37,148 nucleotides of DNA, taken from CAYFZR01 sp046760505 [NCBI: Candidatus Hydrothermarchaeota archaeon]. Lineage in GTDB: Archaea; CAYFZR01. The stretch spans positions 1 to 37,148 of the forward strand of contig JBHIEG010000019.1 in the NCBI GenBank assembly GCA_046760505.1, given 5' to 3'. Position 1 is the first letter of the stretch. Each line of letters starts with the position of its first letter. A program made the translations under genes and the position numbers. Below, one piece after another: positions 16,881 to 25,678 of the stretch. Under the pieces are notes generated by a model. The model worked only from the letters and a program-made list of their open reading frames with translations, was not told the DNA's origin and ran no database searches.

Positions 16881-18308
16881 ATGAAAAATATGAGGAAGGT
16901 AATCATTATCGGCGCGGGTATCACTGGCTTATCAACCGCGTATTATCTCCAAGAAAAAGCTGGAGATGAAATTGACTTTATTATTCTAGAAAAAAGAGAT
17001 CGACCTGGGGGCGTAATAGTAACAGAAAGGATTGATGGTTTTATAATAGAAGGAGGTCCTGATACATTTGTAAGCGAAAAACCTTGGACAGTAAAGCTCA
17101 GCAAAGAATTAGGCATCGAAGATCGACTTCTTAACAGTAACGAAGATATTAGAAAGACTTTTATTTTTTCCGATGGAAAGCTCAGAGAATTGCCCGAAGG
17201 AATCATGATGATGGTTCCGATAAAAGTAATCCCATTCCTTAAAAGTGATCTGATATCATGGCCAGGCAAAATTCGCGCCTGCTTAGATCTCTTTTTGCCA
17301 AGAAAAAACTATGAAGATGAAAGCCTTGAAAGTTTTGTCAAAAGACGTCTTGGTAAAGAAATCCTCGAAAAAATAGCTGAACCTCTTATAGCAGGAATTC
17401 ACGCATGCGAACCTGAGAATATGAGTCTTAAGAGTACATTTCCAAGATTTATAGAATATGAGAAGAACTATGGAAGTCTTATAAGAGGAATGCTTGCTGC
17501 AAAGAAAGAAATGGAAACTTGGAAGAATAACAAATCAGAGAAAAAATTGACATTCTTCATGTCCTTTAAAGGCGGAATGCAAGAACTCGTCGATGCTCTG
17601 GTCTCTGCATTAGCCAAAAATATCTTTTTGAATAAAAAGGTGACCCGGGTCGATAAAATAGAAACTTCTGAGACAATCAAATACCTTGTGCATGTCGAAG
17701 GAAACTCTCCAATTTTAGCAGACGCTGTTGTTTTTACGACGCCCTCTTACATAACTGCTAAAATTCTGGGCGAACTTGATAAATCTCTGGCAAATAAACT
17801 CAACGAAATAACATGGGTTTCTTCTGCGACAATATCTCTGGGGTACAAGAAATCTGATATAAACCATCCGCTCAAAGGATTTGGATTTGTTGTACCCAGA
17901 GTTGAGAATCGAAAAATCAAGGCAGTGAGCTGGAATACTTCAAAATTCAATTACAGAGCACCAGAAGGACATGTCCTGCTTAGATGTTTTATTGGAGGTC
18001 CTAGAAAAGAGGATTACGTTGATCTTGATGATGAATCTCTGATAAAACTTGCTAGAGAAGAGTTAAAAGAAATTATGGGCATAGATGCTGAACCCGTTAT
18101 AACCAGAGTATACCGATGGAAAAAAGAAATGCCCCAGTACAAAGTTGGTCATAGCGAAAGGGTCAAGGCAATCGAGGAGATGTCAAGCAAGCATCCAGGA
18201 CTATACATTACGGGAAGTTCATATTATGGAGTTGGAATAGGTGATTGCATTCGATGCGGAGAATTAACCGCTGAAAAAATTATAGAACAGTTTAAAAAAT
18301 CCCTGTAA
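16881..18308 (+). CDS. hemY: Protoporphyrinogen/coproporphyrinogen oxidase, FAD-dependent (HemY type)
   Basis: An FAD enzyme that oxidises a porphyrinogen to a porphyrin with six electrons removed. The N-terminal Rossmann motif VIIIGAGITGLSTAYYLQ binds FAD, followed by ILEKRDRPGG and the substrate-domain motif GFIIEGGPDTFVS. The C-terminal FAD motif is GLYITGSSYYGVGIGDC. Length (475) fits HemY. Its ribosome site GGTGAT at 16868-16873 lies 7 bases before the ATG. The gene order hemE-hemH-hemY is the same as in Firmicutes such as Bacillus. Whether the substrate is proto- or coproporphyrinogen cannot be told from the sequence; no hemQ/chdC is in the window. Confidence 0.92.
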   Translation: MKNMRKVIIIGAGITGLSTAYYLQEKAGDEIDFIILEKRDRPGGVIVTERIDGFIIEGGPDTFVSEKPWTVKLSKELGIEDRLLNSNEDIRKTFIFSDGKLRELPEGIMMMVPIKVIPFLKSDLISWPGKIRACLDLFLPRKNYEDESLESFVKRRLGKEILEKIAEPLIAGIHACEPENMSLKSTFPRFIEYEKNYGSLIRGMLAAKKEMETWKNNKSEKKLTFFMSFKGGMQELVDALVSALAKNIFLNKKVTRVDKIETSETIKYLVHVEGNSPILADAVVFTTPSYITAKILGELDKSLANKLNEITWVSSATISLGYKKSDINHPLKGFGFVVPRVENRKIKAVSWNTSKFNYRAPEGHVLLRCFIGGPRKEDYVDLDDESLIKLAREELKEIMGIDAEPVITRVYRWKKEMPQYKVGHSERVKAIEEMSSKHPGLYITGSSYYGVGIGDCIRCGELTAEKIIEQFKKSL

Positions 18309-18341
18309 CATTTTTGTCATCATTTATTATTATGAACACCG

Positions 18342-18428
18342 AAATTTATTTATAAATTTTCAGTTTCTTTAGTTAGCAGCATGCTATGGTTTATCATAGC
18401 ACGTTCTGAAAAAAAAGGTGAGGAGGTG
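18342..18428 (+). promoter_or_regulatory. livK promoter palindrome, leader hairpin and strong ribosome binding site
   Basis: A perfect palindrome AAATTTAT-TT-ATAAATTT (18342-18359) covers the TATA-like stretch TTTATAAAT. A second perfect inverted repeat, TGCTATG-GTTTAT-CATAGCA, follows at 18382-18401, where the transcript start and leader should lie. AGGAGGTG at 18421-18428 is a full-strength Shine-Dalgarno, 6 bases before the TTG start. The order palindrome, hairpin, ribosome site suggests control by a DNA-binding repressor or an RNA structure; I cannot tell which. Confidence 0.5.
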
Positions 18429-18434
18429 TAAGGA

Positions 18435-19748
18435 TTGAAAAATAGATCAAAACTAGCGATAGCAGCCTTGGTAATAACGAGCGTCATTCTATCGGGTTGT
18501 GTAGCCCCAACGGAAGTGCCAGGAAAAATAAAAATAGGCATAGTGGCTCCATTGACCGGAAAAGCAAGTACAACCGGAGATGATATGTGGAACTGTGCTC
18601 AACTAGCTGCTGAGGAGATAAATAAGGCAGGAGGAGTTTTTGTAAAGGAAAAAAATGCTAAACTTCAAATTGAACTAATCCCGGGGGACACAGAATCCAC
18701 CGTAGATGGCGGAGTCAAGGCGGTAACTAAACTCATAACGGAAGACAAAGTTGACATTTTGGTTGGAGGATTTTCCAGTGCAATAACTCTAGCTGATCAA
18801 AAAATAGCAATTGAACACAACGTTCCTTTCGTCATAACCGGTGCCTCTGCCCCGCAGGTAACAAGGAGAACTGACCTCGATACCTCATACATGTTCCACC
18901 ACTGTCCTACAACGGATGATTATCCTGAAGAGACTTTACTTTTCGTTAATGAAGTAATTAAGCCTGCTATTGATAAAAAGTTTGGATTTCCGAAGGATAG
19001 AAAGTTAAGGCTGGCAGTCCTGTATCAGGATAGTGGATATGGAAGAGGAGTGAAGGCCGGCATTGAGAAGGCGATAGAGAAGCATAATCTACCCATTGAA
19101 ATAGTCGCTTCAGAAGCATTCAAAATGGGAGAAACAGATTTTCGAGCACCACTTACTGTAATAAAGGCGGCTAAACCAGACGTAGTTTATCCTGCTGGTT
19201 TCCTGAATGAGCAGGCCCCAATCGTGATCCAGGGAAGAAAAGATGTTGGTCTAGATACGATTTACTTATCTGTGGAGTGCAACGACGATCCAGATTACTA
19301 CAAGGCCGTAGGAAAATGGGGTGAATACTCAATTCAAGAAAGCCGATTTAGCCCGTACACAACTCCAGCCGGAACCATTAAAGATTCTGTAACTAAGTTC
19401 AAGAGCAATTATAGAGCCAAATACGGCAAAGAGCCAAGCATGATGGGAGCCTCTACCTATGAGGGAGTTTACATTGCAGCAAAGGCGATTGAAATTGCAG
19501 GTAGCTTGGATAAAACAAAGATTCGCGAAGCGCTAACAACTCTAGAAGTACCTCAGATGGTTGAAGCTATGCAGGGTGGAAAAATTAAATTCTCACCTGA
19601 TTACAGAGAAACCAAGTTCCAGCTCTACATGGAACAACTATTCTGGAACGAAACCTTGGGAGAATGCAGGCCGAAGATAGTATGGCCGGATAATCTAAAA
19701 GAAGCTGACTTCGTACTTCCGGAGTGGTACAAACCCGGAAGCCCATAA
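18435..19748 (+). CDS. livK: ABC transporter substrate-binding lipoprotein, branched-chain amino acid type
   Basis: A 437-residue periplasmic-binding-protein-like receptor of the LivK/HAAT family. The signal peptide ends in the lipobox VILSGC, so C22 is the lipidated residue. The mature protein starts with the family pattern KIKIGIVAPLTGKASTTG, then a Leu/Ile/Val-binding type I fold with LAAEEINKAGGV, DKVDILVGGFSSA and RLAVLYQDSGYGRG. The start is TTG 18435, set by a strong AGGAGGTG. It leads livH and livM, with a T-rich stretch after its stop that may reduce transcription into the permeases. The ligand may be a branched-chain or aromatic amino acid, or an aryl acid given the ior/paaK neighbours. 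Confidence 0.92.
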   Translation: MKNRSKLAIAALVITSVILSGCVAPTEVPGKIKIGIVAPLTGKASTTGDDMWNCAQLAAEEINKAGGVFVKEKNAKLQIELIPGDTESTVDGGVKAVTKLITEDKVDILVGGFSSAITLADQKIAIEHNVPFVITGASAPQVTRRTDLDTSYMFHHCPTTDDYPEETLLFVNEVIKPAIDKKFGFPKDRKLRLAVLYQDSGYGRGVKAGIEKAIEKHNLPIEIVASEAFKMGETDFRAPLTVIKAAKPDVVYPAGFLNEQAPIVIQGRKDVGLDTIYLSVECNDDPDYYKAVGKWGEYSIQESRFSPYTTPAGTIKDSVTKFKSNYRAKYGKEPSMMGASTYEGVYIAAKAIEIAGSLDKTKIREALTTLEVPQMVEAMQGGKIKFSPDYRETKFQLYMEQLFWNETLGECRPKIVWPDNLKEADFVLPEWYKPGSP

Positions 19749-19750
19749 TC

Positions 19751-19768
19751 TTTATTTTTTTTATTTTT
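19751..19768 (+). terminator. T-rich tract after livK
   Basis: The stretch TTTATTTTTTTTATTTTT directly follows the livK stop. Archaeal RNA polymerase terminates at T-runs, so this may end part of the livK transcripts and make the receptor more abundant than the permeases. No hairpin precedes it. Confidence 0.4.
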
Positions 19769-19787
19769 CGTTGTTGGATGTGTGAAT

Positions 19788-20669
19788 ATGTCATTTGATG
19801 CCGGGATATTATTTCAAGTTGTTTTTTGGGGTCTTTATGCTGGTTGTATTTATATACTCCTAGCCACAGGATTGACCATTATTTTTGGTGTTATGAAGAT
19901 AGTTAACTTTGCACACGGAGAACTGCTAATGCTAGGATCCTATGTAACATTCTGGGCTGTTACTTTGTTAGGAATCAACCCATATCTTGCTATGATATTC
20001 TCGATGATAACGCTAGGAATCCTAGGGATTGGAATTGAAAGACTTTGTTTCAGGCCAATTCTAGGTACAGGCAAGCTTAATGAAATTTTTCTGAGTTTAG
20101 GGTTGATTTTCTTCTTCCAAAATCTGGCTGCAAAGTTATGGGGCGCAGATTTTAGGAGCATACATAGTCCTTATGAGTCCATATTGATTCCCATAGGGTC
20201 CGCGAATCTTCCATTTGACTATCTGGTAATTATGATAGTTACTTCCTTTATACTTTTGATTCTTCACATTTTTCTTAAAAAAACTTCAATTGGAAGAGCA
20301 ATCCGGGCTACAAGTCAAAATAGGAAAGCCGCAATGCTCATGGGAATAAATGTAGAGCGCGTGGATATGCTTACCTTTGGTTTGGGCTCTGCATTGGCAG
20401 CCGCTGCGGGAAGTTTATGGGTTGTAGGGGGACTCTCGTTCAATCCTTACATGGGGACTACTCCAGCGATTAAGGCATTTGCAGTCATAATTCTGGGTGG
20501 ATTAGGAAGTATTCCAGGCGCTATAGCTGGTGGGCTTACATTAGGTCTTGCAGAGAATATAGCCGCTTACTTAGGGGGCGGTGCTTGGAAAGACGCAACA
20601 TCTTTCGCTATTTTAATTGCTGTACTGGTAATAAGACCGACCGGCATATTTGGTGAGAGGGAGGAATGA
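19788..20669 (+). CDS. livH: Branched-chain amino acid ABC transporter permease LivH
   Basis: A 293-residue inner-membrane permease of the LivH family, with about eight hydrophobic helices. The N-terminal GLYAGCIYILLATGLTIIFGVMKIVNFAHGELLMLG is the family hallmark. RAIRATSQNRKAAMLMGINV is the cytoplasmic coupling segment that contacts the ATPase, and VIILGGLGSIPGAIAGGLTLGLAE is the conserved C-terminal segment. ATG 19788 is preferred over GTG 19782. Its TGA overlaps the upstream ATG of livM in the form ATGA. Confidence 0.93.
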   Translation: MSFDAGILFQVVFWGLYAGCIYILLATGLTIIFGVMKIVNFAHGELLMLGSYVTFWAVTLLGINPYLAMIFSMITLGILGIGIERLCFRPILGTGKLNEIFLSLGLIFFFQNLAAKLWGADFRSIHSPYESILIPIGSANLPFDYLVIMIVTSFILLILHIFLKKTSIGRAIRATSQNRKAAMLMGINVERVDMLTFGLGSALAAAAGSLWVVGGLSFNPYMGTTPAIKAFAVIILGGLGSIPGAIAGGLTLGLAENIAAYLGGGAWKDATSFAILIAVLVIRPTGIFGEREE

Positions 20670-20674
20670 TCTTT

Positions 20675-21628
20675 ATGAAAATAGATAAGAGACTTTACCT
20701 GGGTTTAATGGCTCTTTTAACAGGACTCCTTGCACCCTTCATCACCAATATGAGTCCTCATATAATAAGAGTTCTGACCATAATGCTTATTTTCATCATG
20801 TTCTCAACTGCATGGAACCTATTGACATACTCAGGGCAAGCATCATTGGGTCACGCTGCATTTTTTGGTATTGGAGGATATACATCGGCTTTAATCGCAA
20901 AGAATTTAGGCCTGCCCCCTTTTTTTACCGTTTTGATTGGTGGGTTATTAGCAGGCATCGCGGGAATCCTAGTTGGACTTACATGCATTAGGTTAAGAGA
21001 ATGGTTTTTGGCCATGGTTACATTCGGTTTTGCGATAATTGCGCAACCTTTAGCAGGTATACAATTTGAGAGATGGACCGGGGGTTGGGATGGTATGTCT
21101 GCACCACGGTTTGTTGCGGCTTCAAATCCTCTTTACTACGTTTATGAATACTACATAATCCTCGCCTTTACCCTAGGGGTGATAATTTTAGCATATGTTA
21201 TAATGAAATCGAAAATCGGAATTGCATTTTCCGCGATTAGAGAAAACGAATTAGAGGCGAAAACCATAGGAATAGACGTTACAAAATATAAACTTCTTGC
21301 TTTTGCAATAAGTACATCAATAGCAGGAGTTGCAGGAGCCTTTCAAACCCATAATTTTTCTTACATAACTCCGGGGATATTTGGCATTGATATCTCTTTT
21401 TGGCCTGTAATTTACTGCATCAGCGGAGGGCTGAATACCCTGGAAGGTCCGATAATAGGTACAATAGTAATAACATTTATATGGGAGGGTCTTAAGACCC
21501 TGGGCTGGACATTTGAACGTTTTATCCTTATAGGCATTATATTGATACTGGTGGTCATATTTTTACCTAAGGGCTTTGTCTCTGTTTTAAAAAAACCTAA
21601 GGAAATAAAAACTTACATTCCAAGATAG
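20675..21628 (+). CDS. livM: Branched-chain amino acid ABC transporter permease LivM
   Basis: A 317-residue LivM-type permease with eight or nine membrane helices. It shows SGQASLGHAAFFGIGGYTSAL, the coupling segment FSAIRENELEAKTIGIDV, and the ISGGLNTLEGPIIG motif near the C-terminus. Two ATGs are in frame, 20666 and 20675; GGGAGG at 20659-20664 is correctly spaced only for 20675. It pairs with livH to form the membrane channel. Its 3' end overlaps the convergent livF by 16 bases, so the ATPase genes are not part of this transcript. Confidence 0.93.
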   Translation: MKIDKRLYLGLMALLTGLLAPFITNMSPHIIRVLTIMLIFIMFSTAWNLLTYSGQASLGHAAFFGIGGYTSALIAKNLGLPPFFTVLIGGLLAGIAGILVGLTCIRLREWFLAMVTFGFAIIAQPLAGIQFERWTGGWDGMSAPRFVAASNPLYYVYEYYIILAFTLGVIILAYVIMKSKIGIAFSAIRENELEAKTIGIDVTKYKLLAFAISTSIAGVAGAFQTHNFSYITPGIFGIDISFWPVIYCISGGLNTLEGPIIGTIVITFIWEGLKTLGWTFERFILIGIILILVVIFLPKGFVSVLKKPKEIKTYIPR

Positions 21629-22317
21629 GCTTCCTTTATGTGATCATTTTTCAGCAGTTCCTTTCCCTTTCCTTCCATGATGATTCTACCTGATTCTAGC
21701 ACATATCCTCTATCAGCAAGTTCTAGGGATTGGAACACGTTTTGTTCAGAAAGTAAAATTGTTACCCCTTCCCTATTAAGCCTCTCAAGCTGTCTATAGA
21801 CCTCATGAACCATTATGGGTGCCAGCCCGAGAGATGGCTCATCCAAAATGAGGAATTTGGGTCTTAACATTAAACTTCTTGCTATTGCCAGCATTTGTTG
21901 TTCTCCACCGCTCAGGGTACCAGCGAGCTGGTTTTTCCTTTCTTCTAGCACTGGAAAGATCTCAAAAACCCAATCAAGAATTTCTTTGACTTTCCGATCA
22001 TCTTTGATAGTGTATGCGCCCAAAAGGAGATTTTCTATTACTTTCAGGTTGGGAAAGAGGCTTCTACCCTCTGGAACTAAGGAAATTCCTTTTTTAACAA
22101 TGCTATAGGTTGGTAATTTGCTTATCTCTTCGTTGAGGAATTTTATTCGCCCGGTAGTAGGTTTAAGAATTCCCAGAAGAGTATTAATTATTGTGGTCTT
22201 CCCAGCGCCGTTGGACCCTATTATGGAGACAACTTCTCCCTCGTAAACTCTGAATGAAACGCCCCAGAGGACCTGAATGTTGCCGTAGTGTACATCTATG
22301 TTCTCGACCTCTAACAA
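21613..22317 (-). CDS. livF: Branched-chain amino acid ABC transporter ATP-binding protein LivF
   Basis: A 234-residue ABC ATPase of the LivF type. Walker A is GSNGAGKTT, the Q-loop follows in SLVPEGRSLFPNL, the signature is LSGGEQQMLAIAR, Walker B is LILDEPSLGL, and the H-loop region is degenerate (LLSEQNV, with glutamine and asparagine where many ABC proteins have histidine), as is common in LivF. The start is TTG 22317 with GGAGG 8 bases upstream. It is the second gene of the minus-strand pair livG-livF, separated from livG by about 27 bases. Confidence 0.92.
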   Translation of the reverse strand: MLEVENIDVHYGNIQVLWGVSFRVYEGEVVSIIGSNGAGKTTIINTLLGILKPTTGRIKFLNEEISKLPTYSIVKKGISLVPEGRSLFPNLKVIENLLLGAYTIKDDRKVKEILDWVFEIFPVLEERKNQLAGTLSGGEQQMLAIARSLMLRPKFLILDEPSLGLAPIMVHEVYRQLERLNREGVTILLSEQNVFQSLELADRGYVLESGRIIMEGKGKELLKNDHIKEAYLGM

Positions 22318-22344
22318 ATTTAATTCCTCCGAATCCGAGTCAAT

Positions 22345-23073
22345 TCACCATAAAAATCTCTCTCCCAAGTAGGATTCAATAACTCTCTCATCAGTAGAAA
22401 CCTCCTTTGGAGTTCCCTCCGCTATCTTTTCTCCCTGGCTAAGTACTACTATTCTATCCGAAACTCCCATGATTATCCTCATTATGTGCTCAATCATAAG
22501 TATTGTGATGCCTCTCTTCCGTATTTTGTGAATTAACTTCACAGCACTGGCTCCTTCCGTAGGATTTAATCCTGTCGTGACTTCATCTAAGAGCATGAGA
22601 TCAGGATCTGTTGCTAATGCTCTTGCCAGTTGAATGCTTTTCAACTCAACAAAGTTTAAGTTACCTACCGGAAGATCGACCTTTTCGTTTGGAAATCCTA
22701 TAAATTCTAAGATCTCGTAGGCTCTTTCTCTTGCTTCTTCCTTACTGATTTCCTCAGATCTTCCAAAAAGGGATCCCAACATAACGTTTTCAATAGCACT
22801 CATCTCCGTAAATGTCTGAACTGACTGAAAAGTTCTTGCAATTCCTTTTTTACAGATCTGATTTGGCTTCAGTCCGCTGATTTTTTCTCCCTTAAACAAT
22901 ACCTCGCCTGAATCAGGCCGGTATATTCCGCTTATTATGTTCACCAACGTAGTCTTGCCTGCGCCATTTGGTCCTACTAGTCCGATTATTTCTCCCTCAT
23001 TTATTTTGAGGGAAACATTGTTTACAGCTATAAGTCCACCAAACCTCTTTGTAACACCTTTAACTTCGAGCAA
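22345..23073 (-). CDS. livG: Branched-chain amino acid ABC transporter ATP-binding protein LivG
   Basis: A 242-residue LivG ATPase. Walker A is GPNGAGKTTLVN, then the family's GIARTFQSVQTF Q-loop and the H-loop MIEHIMRIIM. The ABC signature is divergent: LNFVELKSIQLARAL replaces the usual LSYGQQ form, and Walker B continues LLDEVTTGLNPTE rather than LDEP. From memory a LivG subgroup has this ELK-type signature, so I read it as a variant, not a defect. GTG 23082 opens the frame, but it lies inside GGTG; TTG 23073, 6 bases after GGTG, is the better start and matches the family N-terminus. Confidence 0.9.
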   Translation of the reverse strand: MLEVKGVTKRFGGLIAVNNVSLKINEGEIIGLVGPNGAGKTTLVNIISGIYRPDSGEVLFKGEKISGLKPNQICKKGIARTFQSVQTFTEMSAIENVMLGSLFGRSEEISKEEARERAYEILEFIGFPNEKVDLPVGNLNFVELKSIQLARALATDPDLMLLDEVTTGLNPTEGASAVKLIHKIRKRGITILMIEHIMRIIMGVSDRIVVLSQGEKIAEGTPKEVSTDERVIESYLGERFLW

Positions 23074-23247
23074 CCAGCGCACCTTTCTTCAAAATTTACT
23101 AACTTAAAATAAAAAATTTTCTGTGCATTTCATTTGGAGAATAATCTTTTTTTAGCCCTACTTTTAATTCAGAATACATGAGCCAGAGCATTTTTCTGCG
23201 TGAAGTTTACATATGTGATCTTAAGAAGTTAGGAAGGGGAAGAGAAA

Positions 23248-25068
23248 ATGGCAAGACCAGACATTTTGAATGGGGAAACTGGAGAGAAGGTATTTTTGCT
23301 TGGAAATGAGGCAATAGCAAGAGGCGCTATTGAGGCTGGCGTAAAAGTTGTGGCTTCATATCCCGGGACTCCGTCTTCTGAAATTCTCGAATCAATAGCA
23401 CGCGTAGCCAAGGAACTCAATATCCACGCTGAGTGGAGTGTGAATGAAAAAGCTGCCTTAGAAATTGCTGCCGGCGCCTCATATTCTGGAGTAAGGGCGA
23501 TGGCATCAATGAAACACGTTGGAGTTAACGTTGCATTGGATGCCCTAGTTACACTCGCCTATACAGGCGTTAGAGGTGGACTGGTTATCGTTTCGGCCGA
23601 TGATCCTTCTGCTCATAGCTCACAAAACGAGCAGGACAATAGACTCATTGCAAGATTTGCCAAAATATTTTGCCTCGAGCCTTATGACCCACAGAGCGCT
23701 AAGGATTACACTAAAAAAGCCTTTGAAATTTCAGAGAGATTCGAAATACCTGTTATGCTCAGAACAACCACAAGGGTAAGTCATGCGAGAGGAGACGTAG
23801 AGTTCGGTGAAGTTATCCACCAAAAAAAGGCAAATTTTAAGAAAGATCCTAAGAGATTTGTTTGCGTGCCAGCACATTCCAGACCGCTTCATGCAAATCT
23901 TAACAAAAAACTTAAGGACATGGAGAAATATTCAGAGGAAAGCGAGCTCAATTACTCAGAAATCAACGATAAACTTGGTGTTATCTCGTCTGGTGTTTCT
24001 AGGAACTATGTGAGAGAAGCTCTCCATCTACTAGGATTAAAGGCATCTGTATTCGAAATAGGTATAACCCACCCCCTTCCAAGGAAAAGGCTTATAGATT
24101 TTCTGAACAATGTTGAAAGAGTTTTGATTGTCGAAGAACTCGAACCTTACATCGAAGAATATGTAAAATCCCTTGGTACCGGAATTAAGATAGATGGTAA
24201 ATCTCTATTGCCAAGAGAATTCGAATTAAGCGTGGATATAGTCAAAAAAGCCATATCCGGTTTAGTAGGCATAAGCCATAAGGAGAGTAAAATAGATGTA
24301 ATTGATATCCCCTCAAGACCTCCTGTAATGTGTGCAGGATGCCCGCACAGGGCTGTTTTCTACGCTCTAAAGAAAATAACAAAGAAGAAGATTTATTCCG
24401 GTGATATAGGGTGCTATACCTTGGGTGTATCAGAGCCTCTAAAGACTATAGACACCTGTCTATGCATGGGCGCTGGAATAAGTCTCGGAGCAGGATTGTA
24501 TCACGCTGGAGTAGAAGATAAAATTGTAGCAATAATCGGAGATTCAACATTTTTACATGCAGGAATGACAGGTTTGCTAAACGCGGTATACAACAATGCA
24601 AACATTACCATCGTCATATTGGATAATATGGGCTCTGCCATGACCGGGCACCAGCCCCACCCGGCGGTTGGAGTTACCGCAACCGGAGAAAAAACTTTTA
24701 AGGTAGATTTCGAGCAGATTGCAAAGGCGCTTGGTGCAGGTTTTGTTGCAAAAATAAAACCATTTGATCTCGAAGATTCTATAGAAACCCTTAGAAAGGC
24801 ATTAGATTTTAATGGCGTTTCAGTGGTCATCGCAGAAGAGCCCTGTGCATTGGTAGCGAAAAAGCTTAACCTGTGGAAGAGCCCTTATCGTGTTGATAGA
24901 GATAAATGCGATGGATATCTCTGCCATGAATGTAGAGCATGTGTATTTTTGATCGACTGTCCAGCGATAAATTGGGAAAATGGGAAGGCAAAAGTAATAA
25001 GGGAACTTTGTAGTGGATGCGGCTTGTGCTTCAAGATATGTCCAAACAATGCGTTTGTGGTGGATTAA
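23248..25068 (+). CDS. iorA: Indolepyruvate ferredoxin oxidoreductase, alpha subunit
   Basis: The large subunit of an enzyme that converts aryl pyruvates to aryl-acetyl-CoA with reduction of ferredoxin (or the reverse). Domains in order: pyrimidine-binding domain (EKVFLLGNEAIARGAIEAGV), a TPP-binding domain near the centre with CAGCPHRAVFYAL and SGDIGCYTLGVSEPL, then GDSTFLHAGMTGLLNAVYN for Mg-TPP binding. The last 60 residues are a ferredoxin domain for two [4Fe-4S] clusters (CHECRAC...C and CSGCGLCFKICP). At 606 residues it is normal. It diverges from livG and is followed by iorB one base after its stop. GGAAGGGG lies upstream of the ATG. Confidence 0.95.
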   Translation: MARPDILNGETGEKVFLLGNEAIARGAIEAGVKVVASYPGTPSSEILESIARVAKELNIHAEWSVNEKAALEIAAGASYSGVRAMASMKHVGVNVALDALVTLAYTGVRGGLVIVSADDPSAHSSQNEQDNRLIARFAKIFCLEPYDPQSAKDYTKKAFEISERFEIPVMLRTTTRVSHARGDVEFGEVIHQKKANFKKDPKRFVCVPAHSRPLHANLNKKLKDMEKYSEESELNYSEINDKLGVISSGVSRNYVREALHLLGLKASVFEIGITHPLPRKRLIDFLNNVERVLIVEELEPYIEEYVKSLGTGIKIDGKSLLPREFELSVDIVKKAISGLVGISHKESKIDVIDIPSRPPVMCAGCPHRAVFYALKKITKKKIYSGDIGCYTLGVSEPLKTIDTCLCMGAGISLGAGLYHAGVEDKIVAIIGDSTFLHAGMTGLLNAVYNNANITIVILDNMGSAMTGHQPHPAVGVTATGEKTFKVDFEQIAKALGAGFVAKIKPFDLEDSIETLRKALDFNGVSVVIAEEPCALVAKKLNLWKSPYRVDRDKCDGYLCHECRACVFLIDCPAINWENGKAKVIRELCSGCGLCFKICPNNAFVVD

Positions 25069-25069
25069 A

Positions 25070-25669
25070 ATGAAAACAGGCTCGAAGACAGATATATTAA
25101 TAGCAGGCGTAGGTGGACAGGGAATACTTCTTACCGCAAACATGATAGGTCGCACAGCGGTAAAGATGGGTTTCAAAGTTAGAGGCGCTGAAACCCATGG
25201 CATGGCCCAAAGGGGGGGGAGCGTGGTTTCCCATATCAGAATCGGAAATATCGCAAGTCCGCTCATTCCTCAAGGGGAATGTGACTTTATGCTTGGTTTC
25301 GAGCCTGTCGAAGCGCTTAGAAACGTCTATTTTTTGAATAAAAACGCTAAGGCAATAGTTAATAGAGAAATGATCCCGCCTGCATCACTAAGAGACCCGT
25401 GGAAGTATCCAAGGTTAGAGGATGTGATTAAAAATCTCTCCGAATACTGCGAGTTAATTCTCCTAGATGCATCGTCTATTGCTTCAAAAACAGGAAATCC
25501 ACTCTTCATAAACATGGTCATGCTTGGAGCACTTTCCTTATTTCTGGAGTCTATCATCCCTGAAGAGAAACTCAGGGAAACGATAGAAGAAATAATACCA
25601 AAAAAGACGGTTGATGCTAACCTAAAGGCCTTTGACCTCGGAAGAGAAGAGGTGAGAAAAAAACTCTGA
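25070..25669 (+). CDS. iorB: Indolepyruvate ferredoxin oxidoreductase, beta subunit
   Basis: The 199-residue gamma-domain subunit that completes IorAB and contacts CoA and TPP. It starts TDILIAGVGGQGILLTANMIGR and contains the conserved AETHGMAQRGGSVVSHIRIG motif. The start is ATG 25070, one base after the iorA stop; a longer frame reaches back to 25013 but overlaps the iorA ferredoxin coding region. Translational coupling to iorA is likely. The next gene starts 9 bases after its stop with its own ribosome site, so it belongs to the same operon. Confidence 0.94.
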   Translation: MKTGSKTDILIAGVGGQGILLTANMIGRTAVKMGFKVRGAETHGMAQRGGSVVSHIRIGNIASPLIPQGECDFMLGFEPVEALRNVYFLNKNAKAIVNREMIPPASLRDPWKYPRLEDVIKNLSEYCELILLDASSIASKTGNPLFINMVMLGALSLFLESIIPEEKLRETIEEIIPKKTVDANLKAFDLGREEVRKKL

Positions 25670-25678
25670 GGTATCTTT

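Noticed and set aside
22345-23073. LivG as an inactive ATPase because of its LNFVE signature
   Set aside because: Walker A, Walker B aspartate-glutamate and H-loop are intact, and a LivG subgroup with an ELK-type signature is known to me, so a variant is more likely than a defect.
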